Below, piece after piece: positions 31,588 to 41,447 of a DNA stretch of 64,000 bases. The translations under genes were made by a program, and so were the position numbers. How positions within the stretch are numbered: position 1 is the first letter of the stretch; each line of letters starts with the position of its first letter. Source of the stretch: Deltaproteobacteria bacterium (GTDB taxonomy: Bacteria; Desulfobacterota; Desulfuromonadia; Geobacterales; Pseudopelobacteraceae); assembly GCA_021780495.1 (NCBI GenBank), contig JAJXYO010000037.1, forward strand, positions 1 through 64,000, in the 5' to 3' direction. The notes beneath the pieces were generated by a model that was given only the letters and a program-made list of their open reading frames with translations, was not told the origin of the DNA and did not search any database.

Positions 31588-34500
31588 CAATAATTTCTGA
31601 AGACCACTTGGAGCAGCTCTGCCTCGACTGGTTCCGTGCTGGCGGTTACGATTATGTCTACGGCCCCGACATCGCCTACGACGGCAACACGCCGGAACGA
31701 AGCGATTATCAGCAAGTTGTCCTGACTGGCCGTTTAATCTCCTCCTTGCAAAAGATCAGCCCCCATATCCCATTCGAAACCCTCGAAGAAGCCGCTGTCG
31801 CCGTAAGCAAACCCGAATCTCCTGTCTTAATCCACAATAACCGCGCCTTCCATAAACTCCTCCTGGAAGGGGTGCAGGTCGAATACACCGTGGGTGATGA
31901 GAAGAAGACCGACCATGCGCAATTGATCGACTTCCATAACGTTGAAAACAACCAGTTTCTGGTGGTCAACCAGTTCACTATCCAGGGGACACGGCAGCTG
32001 CGCCGCCCCGATATCGTCGTCTTTATCAATGGCTTGCCAATTGCCGTGATCGAACTGAAGAATCCGGCAGATATCAGCACCGACGTGTGGTCTGCGTACA
32101 ACCAGTTGCAGACCTACAAAGAAGAGATCGCGGATCTGTTTGTCTTCAACGAGGCGCTGATAGTTTCAGACGGCTTCACCGCTCGGGCCGGGTCACTGAC
32201 TGCCAACAAGGAGCGCTTTCTTCCCTGGCGCACCATCAAGAACGAAAACGACAAACCGCAGCTGGAATATGAGCTGGAGAAGGTCGTCAAAGGTTTCTTT
32301 GACCGCGAATTGCTGCTGGACTATATCCGCTACTTTGTCCTCTTTGAACAGGACGACAGCAGCGTGATCAAGAAGATCGCCGGGTATCACCAGTTCCACG
32401 CGGTGCGTGAAGCAGTGCGGGTAACGTTGATCGCCTCGGCCCCCATCGAGACGGAACGAATCGCCGAGGCTCGCGCCACCTACGGCCTTGAGGTGCAGCC
32501 CGGTTCGCGCAAGGCGGGGGTAGTGTGGCATACGCAGGGCTCGGGCAAGAGCATCACCATGTGCTGCTACGCCGGCAAACTTCTGCAGCAGCCGGAGATG
32601 AACAATCCGACCATCATTGTGGTGACCGACCGTAACGACCTGGACGGCCAGCTGTACAACACCTTCTGCAACGCCCAGGAACTCCTTCGCCAGACCCCGC
32701 AACAGGCCGATAGCCGCGAAGAGTTGCGCGAGATGCTGGCGGCGCGGCAATCGGGCGGGATTATCTTCACCACGGTACAGAAGTTCTCACTCCTGAACGG
32801 CGAGGAGAAGCACCCCCCCTTGAGCCAGCGTACCAACATCGTCGTCATCAGCGACGAGGCCCATCGCAGCCAGTATGGACTCAAGGCCAAACTTGATCCC
32901 AAGACCGGCAAATACATCTATGGCTTTGCCAAGCACATGCGCGATGCCATCCCCAATGCGTCGTTCATTGGCTTTACCGGCACTCCAATATCCCTGGAGG
33001 ACAAGGACACCCGCGCCGTGTTCGGCGATTATGTCAGCATCTACGATATCCAGGATGCGGTGGTCGACGGGGCAACAGTGCCGATCTATTACGAATCGCG
33101 CCTAACCAAACTGGACATCAACCGCGCCGAGATCGAGGAGTTGAATCAGGAGGTCGAGGAGGTCATCGAGGACGAGGAAGACGTCACCCTGCGTGAGCGG
33201 ACCAAGGGCAAGTGGGCGGCATTGGAAAAACTGGTGGGGGCTGGGCCGCGTCTGAAAGAGGTGGCCGAGGACCTGGTACGGCACTTCGAGGAGCGCACCT
33301 CCGTCATCGAAGGCAAAGGGATGATCGTCTGCATGAGCCGCGAGATCTGCGCCCAACTCTACATAGAACTTACAACGCTACGCCCCGAGTGGCACGACCC
33401 CGACCCGGAGAAGGGTGCGATCAAGATCGTCATGACCGGTTCAGCCGCCGATACAGCACTCCTTCGGCCGCACATCTACAGCAAGTCCACCAAAAAGCGC
33501 CTGGAGAAGCGTTTCAAAGACCCGAAAGATGAACTCAAGCTTGTGATCGTGCGCGACATGTGGTTGACCGGCTTCGACGCTCCGGGTTGCCATACGATGT
33601 ATGTCGACAAACCGATGCGCAGCCACAACCTGATGCAGGCCATCGCCCGCGTGAACCGGGTATTCAAGGACAAGCCGGGCGGACTGGTGGTCGATTATAT
33701 CGGCATCGCCAACGAACTGAAGAAGGCGCTGAAGATCTATGCCGCCTCCAACGGTAAAGGCGAACCGACACTCAAAGCGGAAGCGGCGTTGACGATCCTG
33801 CTGGAGAAGATGGGCGTGCTGAGGGGCATGTTCCACGGTTTCAATTACAGTGATTATCTGACCAACGCTCACCGGATTCTAATCCTGGCGGCCAACCATC
33901 TTCTCGGCCTCAAAGATGGCAAGAAGCGCTTCCTGGACGTGATGGCGTCGATCACCAGGACCTTTTCACTCTGCGGCACCCTTGACGGGGCCGCACCGCT
34001 ACGCCAGGAAATCGCCTTTTTCTCGGCCATACGCGCCGCCATCGTCAAGCACACCACCATCGACACGAAGCTGCTGGAAGAGCAAAAGAACAGCACCATG
34101 AAGCAGATTTTGGACAATGCCGTCATTGCCGAAGGTGTGGCCGATATTTTCAAGTTGGCCGGACTCGACAAGCCGAACATCGCACTCCTCTCCGACGAAT
34201 TCCTCGAAGACGTACGCACAATGAAGAGCCGCAACCTTGCCGTGGAGCTGTTGGAAAAGCTGCTGCGCGATGAGATCCGCGCCAGGACCCGCAGTAACGT
34301 GGTGCTGGAAAAAAAGTTCGGCGATCGGCTGTTGGAAACCCTACAGCGATACCATGCACGTGCCATAGAGACGGCCCAGGTCATCGAAGAGCTGATTCAG
34401 ATGGCCAAGGATTTTAAGGCGGCAATGAAACGCGACGACGAGTTGGGACTGAATCCTGATGAAGTGGCTTTCTACGACGCCCTGGCCAACAACGAAAGCG

Positions 34501-34730
34501 CTGTGCGGGAGCTGGGTGACGACATCCTCAAAAAGATCGCGGTCGAGATTACCGAGAAGCTCAGGGGCAGCACCTCGGTCGACTGGCAGGTACGTGAGAG
34601 TGTGCGGGCAAAGCTGCGCAACCTGGTGCGGCGAACGTTGCGAAAATGGAAGTATCCGCCGGACAAACAGGACGATGCAGTTGATCTGGTGCTGAAGCAG
34701 GCGGAAGTGTTGTGCGGTAAGTGGGCCTAA
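31584..34730 (+). CDS. hsdR: Type I restriction-modification system, restriction (motor) subunit
   Basis: The 1048-residue ATP-dependent translocase and nuclease. The N-terminal nuclease motif is Asp143 (RRPDIVVF), Glu157-x-Lys159 (VIELKNP) and QxxxY near 174. Superfamily 2 motor motifs include Walker A TQGSGKS (317-323) and DEAH (424-427). The helicase part ends near residue 700 with AIARVNRVF. A helical C-terminus binds the methylase. All catalytic residues appear present. It is separated from hsdM/hsdS by three genes and has no space for its own promoter, since it begins inside the toxin gene. Confidence 0.96.
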   Translation: MTIISEDHLEQLCLDWFRAGGYDYVYGPDIAYDGNTPERSDYQQVVLTGRLISSLQKISPHIPFETLEEAAVAVSKPESPVLIHNNRAFHKLLLEGVQVEYTVGDEKKTDHAQLIDFHNVENNQFLVVNQFTIQGTRQLRRPDIVVFINGLPIAVIELKNPADISTDVWSAYNQLQTYKEEIADLFVFNEALIVSDGFTARAGSLTANKERFLPWRTIKNENDKPQLEYELEKVVKGFFDRELLLDYIRYFVLFEQDDSSVIKKIAGYHQFHAVREAVRVTLIASAPIETERIAEARATYGLEVQPGSRKAGVVWHTQGSGKSITMCCYAGKLLQQPEMNNPTIIVVTDRNDLDGQLYNTFCNAQELLRQTPQQADSREELREMLAARQSGGIIFTTVQKFSLLNGEEKHPPLSQRTNIVVISDEAHRSQYGLKAKLDPKTGKYIYGFAKHMRDAIPNASFIGFTGTPISLEDKDTRAVFGDYVSIYDIQDAVVDGATVPIYYESRLTKLDINRAEIEELNQEVEEVIEDEEDVTLRERTKGKWAALEKLVGAGPRLKEVAEDLVRHFEERTSVIEGKGMIVCMSREICAQLYIELTTLRPEWHDPDPEKGAIKIVMTGSAADTALLRPHIYSKSTKKRLEKRFKDPKDELKLVIVRDMWLTGFDAPGCHTMYVDKPMRSHNLMQAIARVNRVFKDKPGGLVVDYIGIANELKKALKIYAASNGKGEPTLKAEAALTILLEKMGVLRGMFHGFNYSDYLTNAHRILILAANHLLGLKDGKKRFLDVMASITRTFSLCGTLDGAAPLRQEIAFFSAIRAAIVKHTTIDTKLLEEQKNSTMKQILDNAVIAEGVADIFKLAGLDKPNIALLSDEFLEDVRTMKSRNLAVELLEKLLRDEIRARTRSNVVLEKKFGDRLLETLQRYHARAIETAQVIEELIQMAKDFKAAMKRDDELGLNPDEVAFYDALANNESAVRELGDDILKKIAVEITEKLRGSTSVDWQVRESVRAKLRNLVRRTLRKWKYPPDKQDDAVDLVLKQAEVLCGKWA

Positions 34731-34909
34731 TCCGATAAACCAATCTGATGAATCCTCAGCAGTCCGACAATGCGTATTCTGTCGCAACCACCGTTTTTTC
34801 CTTTGCCTCCCCTCTCCGATTGCGGGTAATATAGCCACGTTTATCCAACCTCATAACCCTGTTCAACTGGATACGTGCGTTAACGAAGTTACGAAGGAAT
34901 CCCGATACC

Positions 34910-37267
34910 ATGAGCACGAACGACCAGAAAAAAGAGAAACTCACCAAAGAGCTGCAGGGCATGGCGCTGGGCACGCTCGGCACCTTTATCCTGCTGGCTT
35001 TTTTGACCTTTAACACCGCCGATGTCTCCTGGAACAGCTATTCCAGCGAGGGGGGCATCGCCAATCTGGGAGGGCGGCTGGGCGCCCAGGTGGCCGATCT
35101 GTTCTTCAGCTGCTTCGGCCTGGCCTCCTACCTGATCCCGCTGGCGCTGCTCTACATGGCCTACACCCTGTTCCGCTTCAAGGAAATCCGCCTGCGCTCC
35201 TACAAACTGCTGGCCTCCTGCGGGTTGATCTTCTCGCTCTCCACCCTGTTTGCCTTTTTCCGCGACACAACCACGCTCTTCGGCCAGCAGGTCGCCACCG
35301 GCGGGGCCGTTGGCAAATTGACCTGTAACCTCCTGAAAAGCACTGTCGGGGCCACCGGCGCCATGCTGCTGCTGTTGCCGCTGCTGGCCGCTTCGATCAT
35401 GATCCTATCCAAGTTTTCCTTTGTGTTGTTTGCCGGCTGGTGGCTGGAGAACTTCAAGCAGAGGTGGGCCGCCTGGCAGGAACGCCGCGCTCAACAGCGC
35501 AAGGAAAACCAGCGCGTGAAGGCCAAGCAGGAGGGTATGCCGGCAGCGGCGCCATCCTCAGGCCCGCTCATCAAGCCGGCCGCGCCACCGCCGCCGATCC
35601 TTAACACCTTCAGGAAGGACAAGGAGAAGAAAAAAGAGACGGCCAAGACCGCGGCGGTCCAGGAGACCTTTGCCTTCATCAAGTCTGAGGGAAATTTCAA
35701 AACGCCACCCTTCTCGCTGCTTGACACGCCTCCTCCACAGGAGAAAAAGCTGGACCGCGACACCCTGACCATGAACGCCCGTTTGCTGGAGAAAAAGCTC
35801 AAGGACTACGGCATCGATGGCGAGGTGGTGGAGATCTGCCCCGGACCGGTCATCACCATGTACGAGTTCTCGCCGGCCCCCGGCATCAAGATCAGCCGCA
35901 TCGCCGGCCTGTCCGATGACCTGACCATGGCGCTGCAGGCCATGTCGATCCGCATCGTGGCTCCGATCCCCGGCAAGGGCGTCGTGGGCATCGAGGTGCC
36001 CAACCGCGACCGCGACATGGTCTTCCTGAACGAGATCTTCAACTGCGAGGAATTCCATCACAACAAGATGAAGCTGCCCCTGGCGCTGGGCAAGGATATC
36101 GCCGGCATCCCGGTCGTCACCGACCTGGCCAAGGCGCCGCACCTGCTGGTGGCCGGTTCCACCGGTTCGGGCAAGTCGGTCTCGATCAACACCATGATCC
36201 TGTCGCTGCTCTACATGTTCGAACCGCGCGATGTCCGCATGATCATGGTCGACCCCAAGATGCTGGAATTCTCCATGTACGAGGGCATCCCCCATTTGCT
36301 GCTGCCGGTGGTGACCGAACCCAAGAAGGCCTCCCTGGCCCTGAAATGGGCGGTCAACGAGATGGAGCGCCGCTACAAGCTGCTTTCCGACAAGGGCGTC
36401 CGCAACATCGATTCCTACAACAAAAAGCTGGCCGGCGAGGCGCTGGAGCTGGAAGAGATGAACAGCATCGTCCCCGAGGAAGAGATTATCGAGGATCTGG
36501 AAGAGATCATCGAGGACGGGGGGGGCGAGGTAGCGGACGATCCGATCCCCTTCGTGGTTGATGACAGCGAGGTGCTGGATCACGCCCACCTGCCCTATAT
36601 CGTGGTGATCGTGGACGAGCTGGCCGACCTGATGATGGTGGCCGGGCGCGAGGTGGAGGAACATATCGCCCGCCTGGCCCAGAAGGCCCGCGCCTCGGGC
36701 ATCCACCTGATCCTGGCCACCCAGCGCCCCTCGGTGGATGTCATCACCGGCCTGATCAAGGCCAACCTGCCGTCACGCATCTCCTTCCAGGTCACCTCCA
36801 AGGTCGATTCGCGCACCATCCTGGACTGCAACGGTGCCGAAAGCCTGCTGGGCGCCGGTGACATGCTCTACATGCCGCCCGGCACCTCGCGCCTGCAGCG
36901 TATCCACGGTGCCTTTGTCTCGGATGCCGAGGTACAGCGCGTGGTCGATTTCCTCAAGAAGCAGGGCAAGCCGGTCTATGAGAAATCGATCCTGGAGATG
37001 AAGGATACGGACGACAAGGGCGGCTCCGGTGACGATGAGGAGCAGGACGAGCGCTGGGAAGATGCCCTGCGCATCGTGGCCGAGACCAAGCAGGCCAGCA
37101 TCTCCATGGTCCAGCGCCGCCTGCGCATCGGCTACAACCGTGCCGCCCGGATCATCGAGATGATGGAGAGCGAAGGCATGGTCGCCCCCAGCGACGGCAC
37201 CAGCAAGCCCCGCGAAATCCGCCTGGATATCATTCATGCCTATCTTAACTCGCAGCTGACGAGGTGA
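34910..37267 (+). CDS. ftsK: DNA translocase FtsK
   Basis: A 785-residue protein with four N-terminal membrane helices (about 25-170) and a Pro/Lys-rich linker (about 200-285). The RecA-like motor has Walker A GSTGSGKS and Walker B VIVDELADLMMV. A C-terminal gamma winged-helix domain includes AETKQASISMVQRRLRIGY and binds the KOPS polar sequences. It coordinates chromosome dimer resolution at the septum. The motor has an acidic insert (EEEIIEDLEEIIEDGGG) before the Walker B strand. AAGGA lies upstream of the ATG. The 180 bases before it show no clear promoter. Confidence 0.97.
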   Translation: MSTNDQKKEKLTKELQGMALGTLGTFILLAFLTFNTADVSWNSYSSEGGIANLGGRLGAQVADLFFSCFGLASYLIPLALLYMAYTLFRFKEIRLRSYKLLASCGLIFSLSTLFAFFRDTTTLFGQQVATGGAVGKLTCNLLKSTVGATGAMLLLLPLLAASIMILSKFSFVLFAGWWLENFKQRWAAWQERRAQQRKENQRVKAKQEGMPAAAPSSGPLIKPAAPPPPILNTFRKDKEKKKETAKTAAVQETFAFIKSEGNFKTPPFSLLDTPPPQEKKLDRDTLTMNARLLEKKLKDYGIDGEVVEICPGPVITMYEFSPAPGIKISRIAGLSDDLTMALQAMSIRIVAPIPGKGVVGIEVPNRDRDMVFLNEIFNCEEFHHNKMKLPLALGKDIAGIPVVTDLAKAPHLLVAGSTGSGKSVSINTMILSLLYMFEPRDVRMIMVDPKMLEFSMYEGIPHLLLPVVTEPKKASLALKWAVNEMERRYKLLSDKGVRNIDSYNKKLAGEALELEEMNSIVPEEEIIEDLEEIIEDGGGEVADDPIPFVVDDSEVLDHAHLPYIVVIVDELADLMMVAGREVEEHIARLAQKARASGIHLILATQRPSVDVITGLIKANLPSRISFQVTSKVDSRTILDCNGAESLLGAGDMLYMPPGTSRLQRIHGAFVSDAEVQRVVDFLKKQGKPVYEKSILEMKDTDDKGGSGDDEEQDERWEDALRIVAETKQASISMVQRRLRIGYNRAARIIEMMESEGMVAPSDGTSKPREIRLDIIHAYLNSQLTR

Positions 37268-37275
37268 AATAATCT

Positions 37276-38052
37276 ATGAATACGATTCAAGCAGCAGCCA
37301 TCCAGTTCAACGTCCGGCCGGGCGATGTCGATGCCAACCTGGCCTACATCCGCTCAGCGCTGAGGCGGGTCGCCGCCCAAGGGGCCAACCTGGTGGTACT
37401 GCCGGAGATGTGGTCATCCGGCTTCGCTTACAAAAACCTGAATGAGCTGGCACTGCGTACAGCGGGAATCGCGGAGGAGCTGCTGGAGCTCTCGCGGGAG
37501 CTGAAACTGGTCATCGTCGGCAGCATGCCCGAGCCGCACGGCGCAAAGGTCTTTAATACGGCCTATGTGGTTGACAATGGCCGTCTGGCCGGGGCCTACC
37601 GCAAGCTGCACCTCTTTTCATTGCTGGGGGAAGACCGGGCCTTCGACAGCGGTGATGCCTGGCTGCTGGCGGAGACCTCCCTCGGCAAGGTCGGCGTGAT
37701 CATCTGCTACGACCTGCGTTTCCCCGAGCTTTCCCGCCGTCTGGCCCTGGAAGGGGCCGGTGCGATCTGTGTACCGGCCCAGTGGCCTAAACCACGCCAG
37801 GAACACTGGCGCACCCTGCTCAGGGCGCGGGCCATCGAGAACCAGCTCTACGTCGTGGCCTGCAACGCCTGCGGAACGATCGGCAAACTGGACTTCTTCG
37901 GCATGAGCATGATCATCGACCCCAAGGGCGAGGTGTTGTCCGAGGCGGGTGAAAGCGAGTGCGAGATTGGCGCTGCGCTGGACCTGCAGGCCATGGCCGA
38001 CTGGCGCGCGCAGATCCCCTGTTTCAACGACCGCCGCCCCGAATTGTACTAA
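37276..38052 (+). CDS. Carbon-nitrogen hydrolase (nitrilase family, omega-amidase-like)
   Basis: A 258-residue enzyme with the Glu-Lys-Cys triad: Glu in VVLPEMWSSGF (about 45), Lys in YRKLHLFS (about 112) and Cys in VIICYDLRFPEL (about 146). This size and the FPEL context fit the Nit2/YafV omega-amidase branch, which deaminates alpha-ketoglutaramate-like amides. Substrate is not certain. It begins eight bases after ftsK and could share its transcript. Confidence 0.9.
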   Translation: MNTIQAAAIQFNVRPGDVDANLAYIRSALRRVAAQGANLVVLPEMWSSGFAYKNLNELALRTAGIAEELLELSRELKLVIVGSMPEPHGAKVFNTAYVVDNGRLAGAYRKLHLFSLLGEDRAFDSGDAWLLAETSLGKVGVIICYDLRFPELSRRLALEGAGAICVPAQWPKPRQEHWRTLLRARAIENQLYVVACNACGTIGKLDFFGMSMIIDPKGEVLSEAGESECEIGAALDLQAMADWRAQIPCFNDRRPELY

Positions 38053-38123
38053 TTTTCAACTTGACTTGATGCCCTGTTAGGACTACGTTTTTAACTTATT
38101 TATATCCTCTGGAGGTGCTTTTC

Positions 38124-38795
38124 GTGGCCTTGTTCCTTAGCGCCGGCATCATTGTACGATGTGTCCTGTTTCTGTTGATATTCTTTTCGATTGTCTCTTG
38201 GGCCATCATCCTCTTCAAGCTCTTTCAGATACACCGCGCCAACAGCGAATCCGAGCGTTTCATGGATTTCTTCTGGAAATCCAAACGCTTTGATGCCATC
38301 GCCTCCCAGGTGGACCGTTTTGCCAGCTCCCCCCTGACGGTGCTGTTCAACGAAGGCTATGGCGAACTGAAAAAGGTGGTGGAAAGCAATGGCGCCAGTG
38401 ACAACAGTGCCATGTCAACCGACCTGGGCGGTATCGAGAACGTCTCCCGCGCCCTGCGCCGCGCCACCAACTCCGAGATTACCCGCCTGGAAAAGTACCT
38501 GACCTTTCTGGCCACCACCGGCTCCACCTCGCCCTTTATCGGCCTGTTCGGTACGGTCTGGGGCATCATGACCGCCTTCGAGGGTATCGGCAAGACCGGC
38601 TCCGCCTCCCTGGCCGTGGTTGCCCCCGGCATCGCCGAGGCGCTGATCGCCACCGCTATCGGTCTGGTGGCCGCGATTCCGGCTGTCATGGCCTACAATC
38701 ACTTCCAGCACAAGATCCGCGTACTGATCAACGAGATGGACAGCTTCTCCACCGAGTTCCTCAATATCGTGCAGCGCAACATTTCAGGTAAATAG
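38124..38795 (+). CDS. tolQ: Tol-Pal system proton channel subunit TolQ
   Basis: A 223-residue inner membrane protein of the MotA/TolQ/ExbB family. It has three helices: one near the N-terminus (about 8-30) and two in the second half. The conserved TGSTSPFIGLFGTVWGIMTA and ALIATAIGLVAAIPAVMAYN lie there. With TolR it uses proton flow to drive envelope constriction. The start is GTG 38124, eight bases after GGAGG. The GTG at 38115 overlaps that ribosome site and is unlikely. Confidence 0.94.
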   Translation: MALFLSAGIIVRCVLFLLIFFSIVSWAIILFKLFQIHRANSESERFMDFFWKSKRFDAIASQVDRFASSPLTVLFNEGYGELKKVVESNGASDNSAMSTDLGGIENVSRALRRATNSEITRLEKYLTFLATTGSTSPFIGLFGTVWGIMTAFEGIGKTGSASLAVVAPGIAEALIATAIGLVAAIPAVMAYNHFQHKIRVLINEMDSFSTEFLNIVQRNISGK

Positions 38796-38798
38796 ACC

Positions 38799-39212
38799 AT
38801 GGCCATGGGCGGACGCAACGACAACCGGGGTATCATGGCAGAGATCAACGTCACCCCGCTGGTAGACGTTATGCTGGTGTTGCTGGTAATCTTCATGGTA
38901 ACGGCCCCGATGATGCAGCAGGGGGTGCAGGTCAATCTCCCCAAGGCGAATACCAAGGCCATGACAACGCAGGAAGATACGGTTGTTGTGACCGTTGAAC
39001 AGAGCGGCAGGATTTTTATCAACAAGGATGAGATCCCGGCTGGCGACCTGCGTGGCAAGCTGGCGGACATGTTCGCCTCCCGCGAAAAGAAAGAGGTCTT
39101 TCTCAAGGCCGACTCGCGGGTACCCTATGGCGAAGTAGTCAAGGCCATGGCCGATATCAAGGGCGCCGGCATCGAGCGGCTCGGCATGGTAACGGAACCA
39201 TCAGCGAAATAA
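38799..39212 (+). CDS. tolR: Tol-Pal system subunit TolR (ExbD family)
   Basis: A 137-residue protein with one N-terminal membrane helix carrying the conserved Asp (INVTPLVDVMLVLLVIFM) and a periplasmic ExbD domain. It starts three bases after tolQ and its stop overlaps the tolA start (TAATG). Confidence 0.95.
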   Translation: MAMGGRNDNRGIMAEINVTPLVDVMLVLLVIFMVTAPMMQQGVQVNLPKANTKAMTTQEDTVVVTVEQSGRIFINKDEIPAGDLRGKLADMFASREKKEVFLKADSRVPYGEVVKAMADIKGAGIERLGMVTEPSAK

Positions 39213-39991
39213 TGATCTCTCGGCAATTGGCACAAGACACCGGCATGGGTCGTTTCATCATCGTTTCAGCCGTCATCCACCTGACGGTTTTTTTGTTGGT
39301 GGTCTGGTACGGCAGCCGGATAACCCCCCTCAAGATTCAGGAAACCTATTACGTGGACGTGGTCAACCTGCCGGTGGCCGCCCCCCGGGCCGGCAGCCCT
39401 ACCCAGAAGGGTAACGATGCGCAACAGGCTGCCCCCGCGCCCGCTCCACCCAAACCGGCTGTCGCCCCCATGACCCTGCCACAGCCTGCCAAACCTCTCA
39501 CGGCCAAAGCACAGAAAACGCCCGCCAAGGGCAAGGCTTCCGCCACCGAATCGTCTGCGGAATTTGCCGAGCGCATGGCCAAGCTGGAGCGAAAAGCCGA
39601 GGCAGGGCAGGAGGAGGCTGCACTGACCCGTTTGCAGCAGAAGCTCAAGAACCAGGGCGCGGGCCGGGCCGGCATGCCGGGCGGAAAAGGCAGGGAAGCG
39701 GGCAGTGATTATCTGGCGTACCTGCAATCGCGGCTGAAGGACGCGTTTCTTGAGACTATCAGCTTTAGCAGTAAACATCCTGAGATGACGGTCCTCCTTT
39801 TTATCGATGCCGATGGAAAACTTGCGCGCAAGAAGATCGAACACAGCAACGGTGACCGGGCGTTCGAAATTTCCGTACTGCGGGCGATCGATACAGCCAG
39901 CCAGAAATTTCCCCCACCACCGGGGCACAAGGTATTTGAGGGGATTTTTGTCTTCAAGCCGGAAGGCATTTCCCAGAAAACCAGACCATGA
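39212..39991 (+). CDS. tolA: TolA/TonB-like protein with C-terminal TonB domain
   Basis: A 259-residue protein. There is one membrane helix (about 14-34) and a Pro/Ala/Lys-rich periplasmic linker (60-145). The C-terminal domain of about 95 residues (DYLAYLQSRLKDAF, then DGKLARKKIEHSNGDRAFE, then PPPPGHKVFEGIFVFKPEG) fits the TonB/TolA C-terminal fold. The location between tolR and tolB supports TolA function, although the linker is far shorter than in enteric TolA. The stop overlaps the tolB frame by ATGA. Confidence 0.87.
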   Translation: MISRQLAQDTGMGRFIIVSAVIHLTVFLLVVWYGSRITPLKIQETYYVDVVNLPVAAPRAGSPTQKGNDAQQAAPAPAPPKPAVAPMTLPQPAKPLTAKAQKTPAKGKASATESSAEFAERMAKLERKAEAGQEEAALTRLQQKLKNQGAGRAGMPGGKGREAGSDYLAYLQSRLKDAFLETISFSSKHPEMTVLLFIDADGKLARKKIEHSNGDRAFEISVLRAIDTASQKFPPPPGHKVFEGIFVFKPEGISQKTRP

Positions 39992-41304
39992 GACCATTGA
40001 GACGACACCCTATGCGAAATATATGTTTCCTTATCCTGATCCTTCTGGCGCTTCCGGCAGGGCTCTGGGCCCAGGACAGCACCCCCGAGGCGGTCGAGGT
40101 GACCGCCCCCGGTAACCGTCAGCTGAAGCTGGCCATAGAAACCCCGCGCAACCTCGATCCATCCAGCGGCTCGGCAGTGGGTGCAGAGTTGAGCGACGTG
40201 ATTTCATTCGACCTGAATATGTCCGGCGCCATTGCAGCGGAAACCCGGCCTCAAACGTTCTCGGCCAGTGGAAACAGCCTGGCTGAGACCGCTTTTCCGT
40301 TATGGGCGGCCGCAGGGTTCGACCTGCTCGTTCGCGGAGAATACAGCGTCAAGGGAGATAATCTGACCGTCGAGTTTCGGCTGTTCGATGTACTCAACCG
40401 CAAGATGATGACCGCGAGGCGTTACCTTGGCACGACTAAAGACCTGCGGCGTTTTGCCCACTCCTTTGCCGATGAGATCATGCTGGTCGTTACCGGTGAA
40501 AAAGGACCTTTTACCACGCATATCGCTTACGTATCGAAGCGGTCCGGGAACAAGGAGATCGTCATAATGGACTGGGACGGTCATAACCTGATGCAACTGA
40601 CCAGAAACGGATCGATCAACCTCAACCCTGACTTTTCTCCCGACGGACGCGAGATCATTTTCACTTCCTACAAGCGCGGCAATCCCGACCTGTTCAAGCG
40701 GGCCCTCTACAACACGATCGAGGTGCCCATCTCCCATCGCAAGGGGCTCAATATAACCGGGGCATGGTCACCCGACGGCTCCAAAATTGCCCTGGCACTC
40801 AGCAAAGACGGCAATTCCGAGATTTACACCATTGCCAGGGATGGCAGCCACCCGGTCCGTCTGACAATCAACCCGGCCATCGAAGTTTCTCCGGTCTGGT
40901 CTCCGGATGGTAGCCAGATAGCCTTCGTGTCCGACCGTCTGGGCAAACCGCAGATATTTGTGATGAACGCCGACGGCGGCAGTGTGCGGCGTCTGACCAC
41001 CAGCGGTGCCTATAACGTCAACCCGCGCTGGTCTCCCAAAGGAGATAAAATTGCCTATGCCCGCCAGATGAGCGGCGGTTTCCAGATTTTCACCATCAAC
41101 CCCGACGGCACGGGAGACACCCAGCTGACAAGCACCGGCAGCAACGAAAACCCGGCCTGGTCGCCTGATGGTCGCTTGCTGGCCTTCAGCTCGAAACGCG
41201 GAGGGATTGAGGCCATCTACGTCATGCGGGCCGACGGGAGCGGCCAGACCCGCGTCAGCCAGAACAAGGGAAACAGCTCCCAACCAGCTTGGTCTTCACG
41301 CTGA
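39988..41304 (+). CDS. tolB: Tol-Pal system beta-propeller protein TolB
   Basis: A 438-residue periplasmic protein. A signal peptide (ICFLILILLALPAGLWAQ) precedes the N-terminal TolB domain (about 35-165). A propeller follows with repeated WSPDG(S/R)-type motifs (for example ITGAWSPDGSKIA, VSPVWSPDGSQIAF, NPAWSPDGR). ATG 39988 overlaps tolA. ATG 40012 (MRNICFLIL) gives a more typical signal peptide length and may be the true start. It binds Pal in the outer membrane. Confidence 0.95.
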   Translation: MRPLRRHPMRNICFLILILLALPAGLWAQDSTPEAVEVTAPGNRQLKLAIETPRNLDPSSGSAVGAELSDVISFDLNMSGAIAAETRPQTFSASGNSLAETAFPLWAAAGFDLLVRGEYSVKGDNLTVEFRLFDVLNRKMMTARRYLGTTKDLRRFAHSFADEIMLVVTGEKGPFTTHIAYVSKRSGNKEIVIMDWDGHNLMQLTRNGSINLNPDFSPDGREIIFTSYKRGNPDLFKRALYNTIEVPISHRKGLNITGAWSPDGSKIALALSKDGNSEIYTIARDGSHPVRLTINPAIEVSPVWSPDGSQIAFVSDRLGKPQIFVMNADGGSVRRLTTSGAYNVNPRWSPKGDKIAYARQMSGGFQIFTINPDGTGDTQLTSTGSNENPAWSPDGRLLAFSSKRGGIEAIYVMRADGSGQTRVSQNKGNSSQPAWSSR

Positions 41305-41358
41305 TTTTCCGCTCGTTGAACGTTCAGAGGAACTTTTGATTTAAATCACGATTAGCGA

Positions 41359-41386
41359 TTGCAAAACAGTTTGTGTTCTGTATAAT
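41359..41386 (+). promoter_or_regulatory. Sigma-70 promoter of pal
   Basis: -35 TTGCAA (41359-41364) and a perfect -10 TATAAT (41381-41386) separated by 16 bp, 61 bases before the pal start. Pal can therefore be made independently of tolQRAB. Confidence 0.65.
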
Positions 41387-41447
41387 TTATTTATTCTTTT
41401 AATTGACGCATGCGGTGATCCGCACATACCTTCCAAAGGAGCTTACT

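Noticed and set aside
24507-34909. Integrative element with tRNA attachment site around the restriction locus
   Set aside because: No integrase, no tRNA and no flanking direct repeat could be found at either end. The locus may have been acquired, but the means is not visible.
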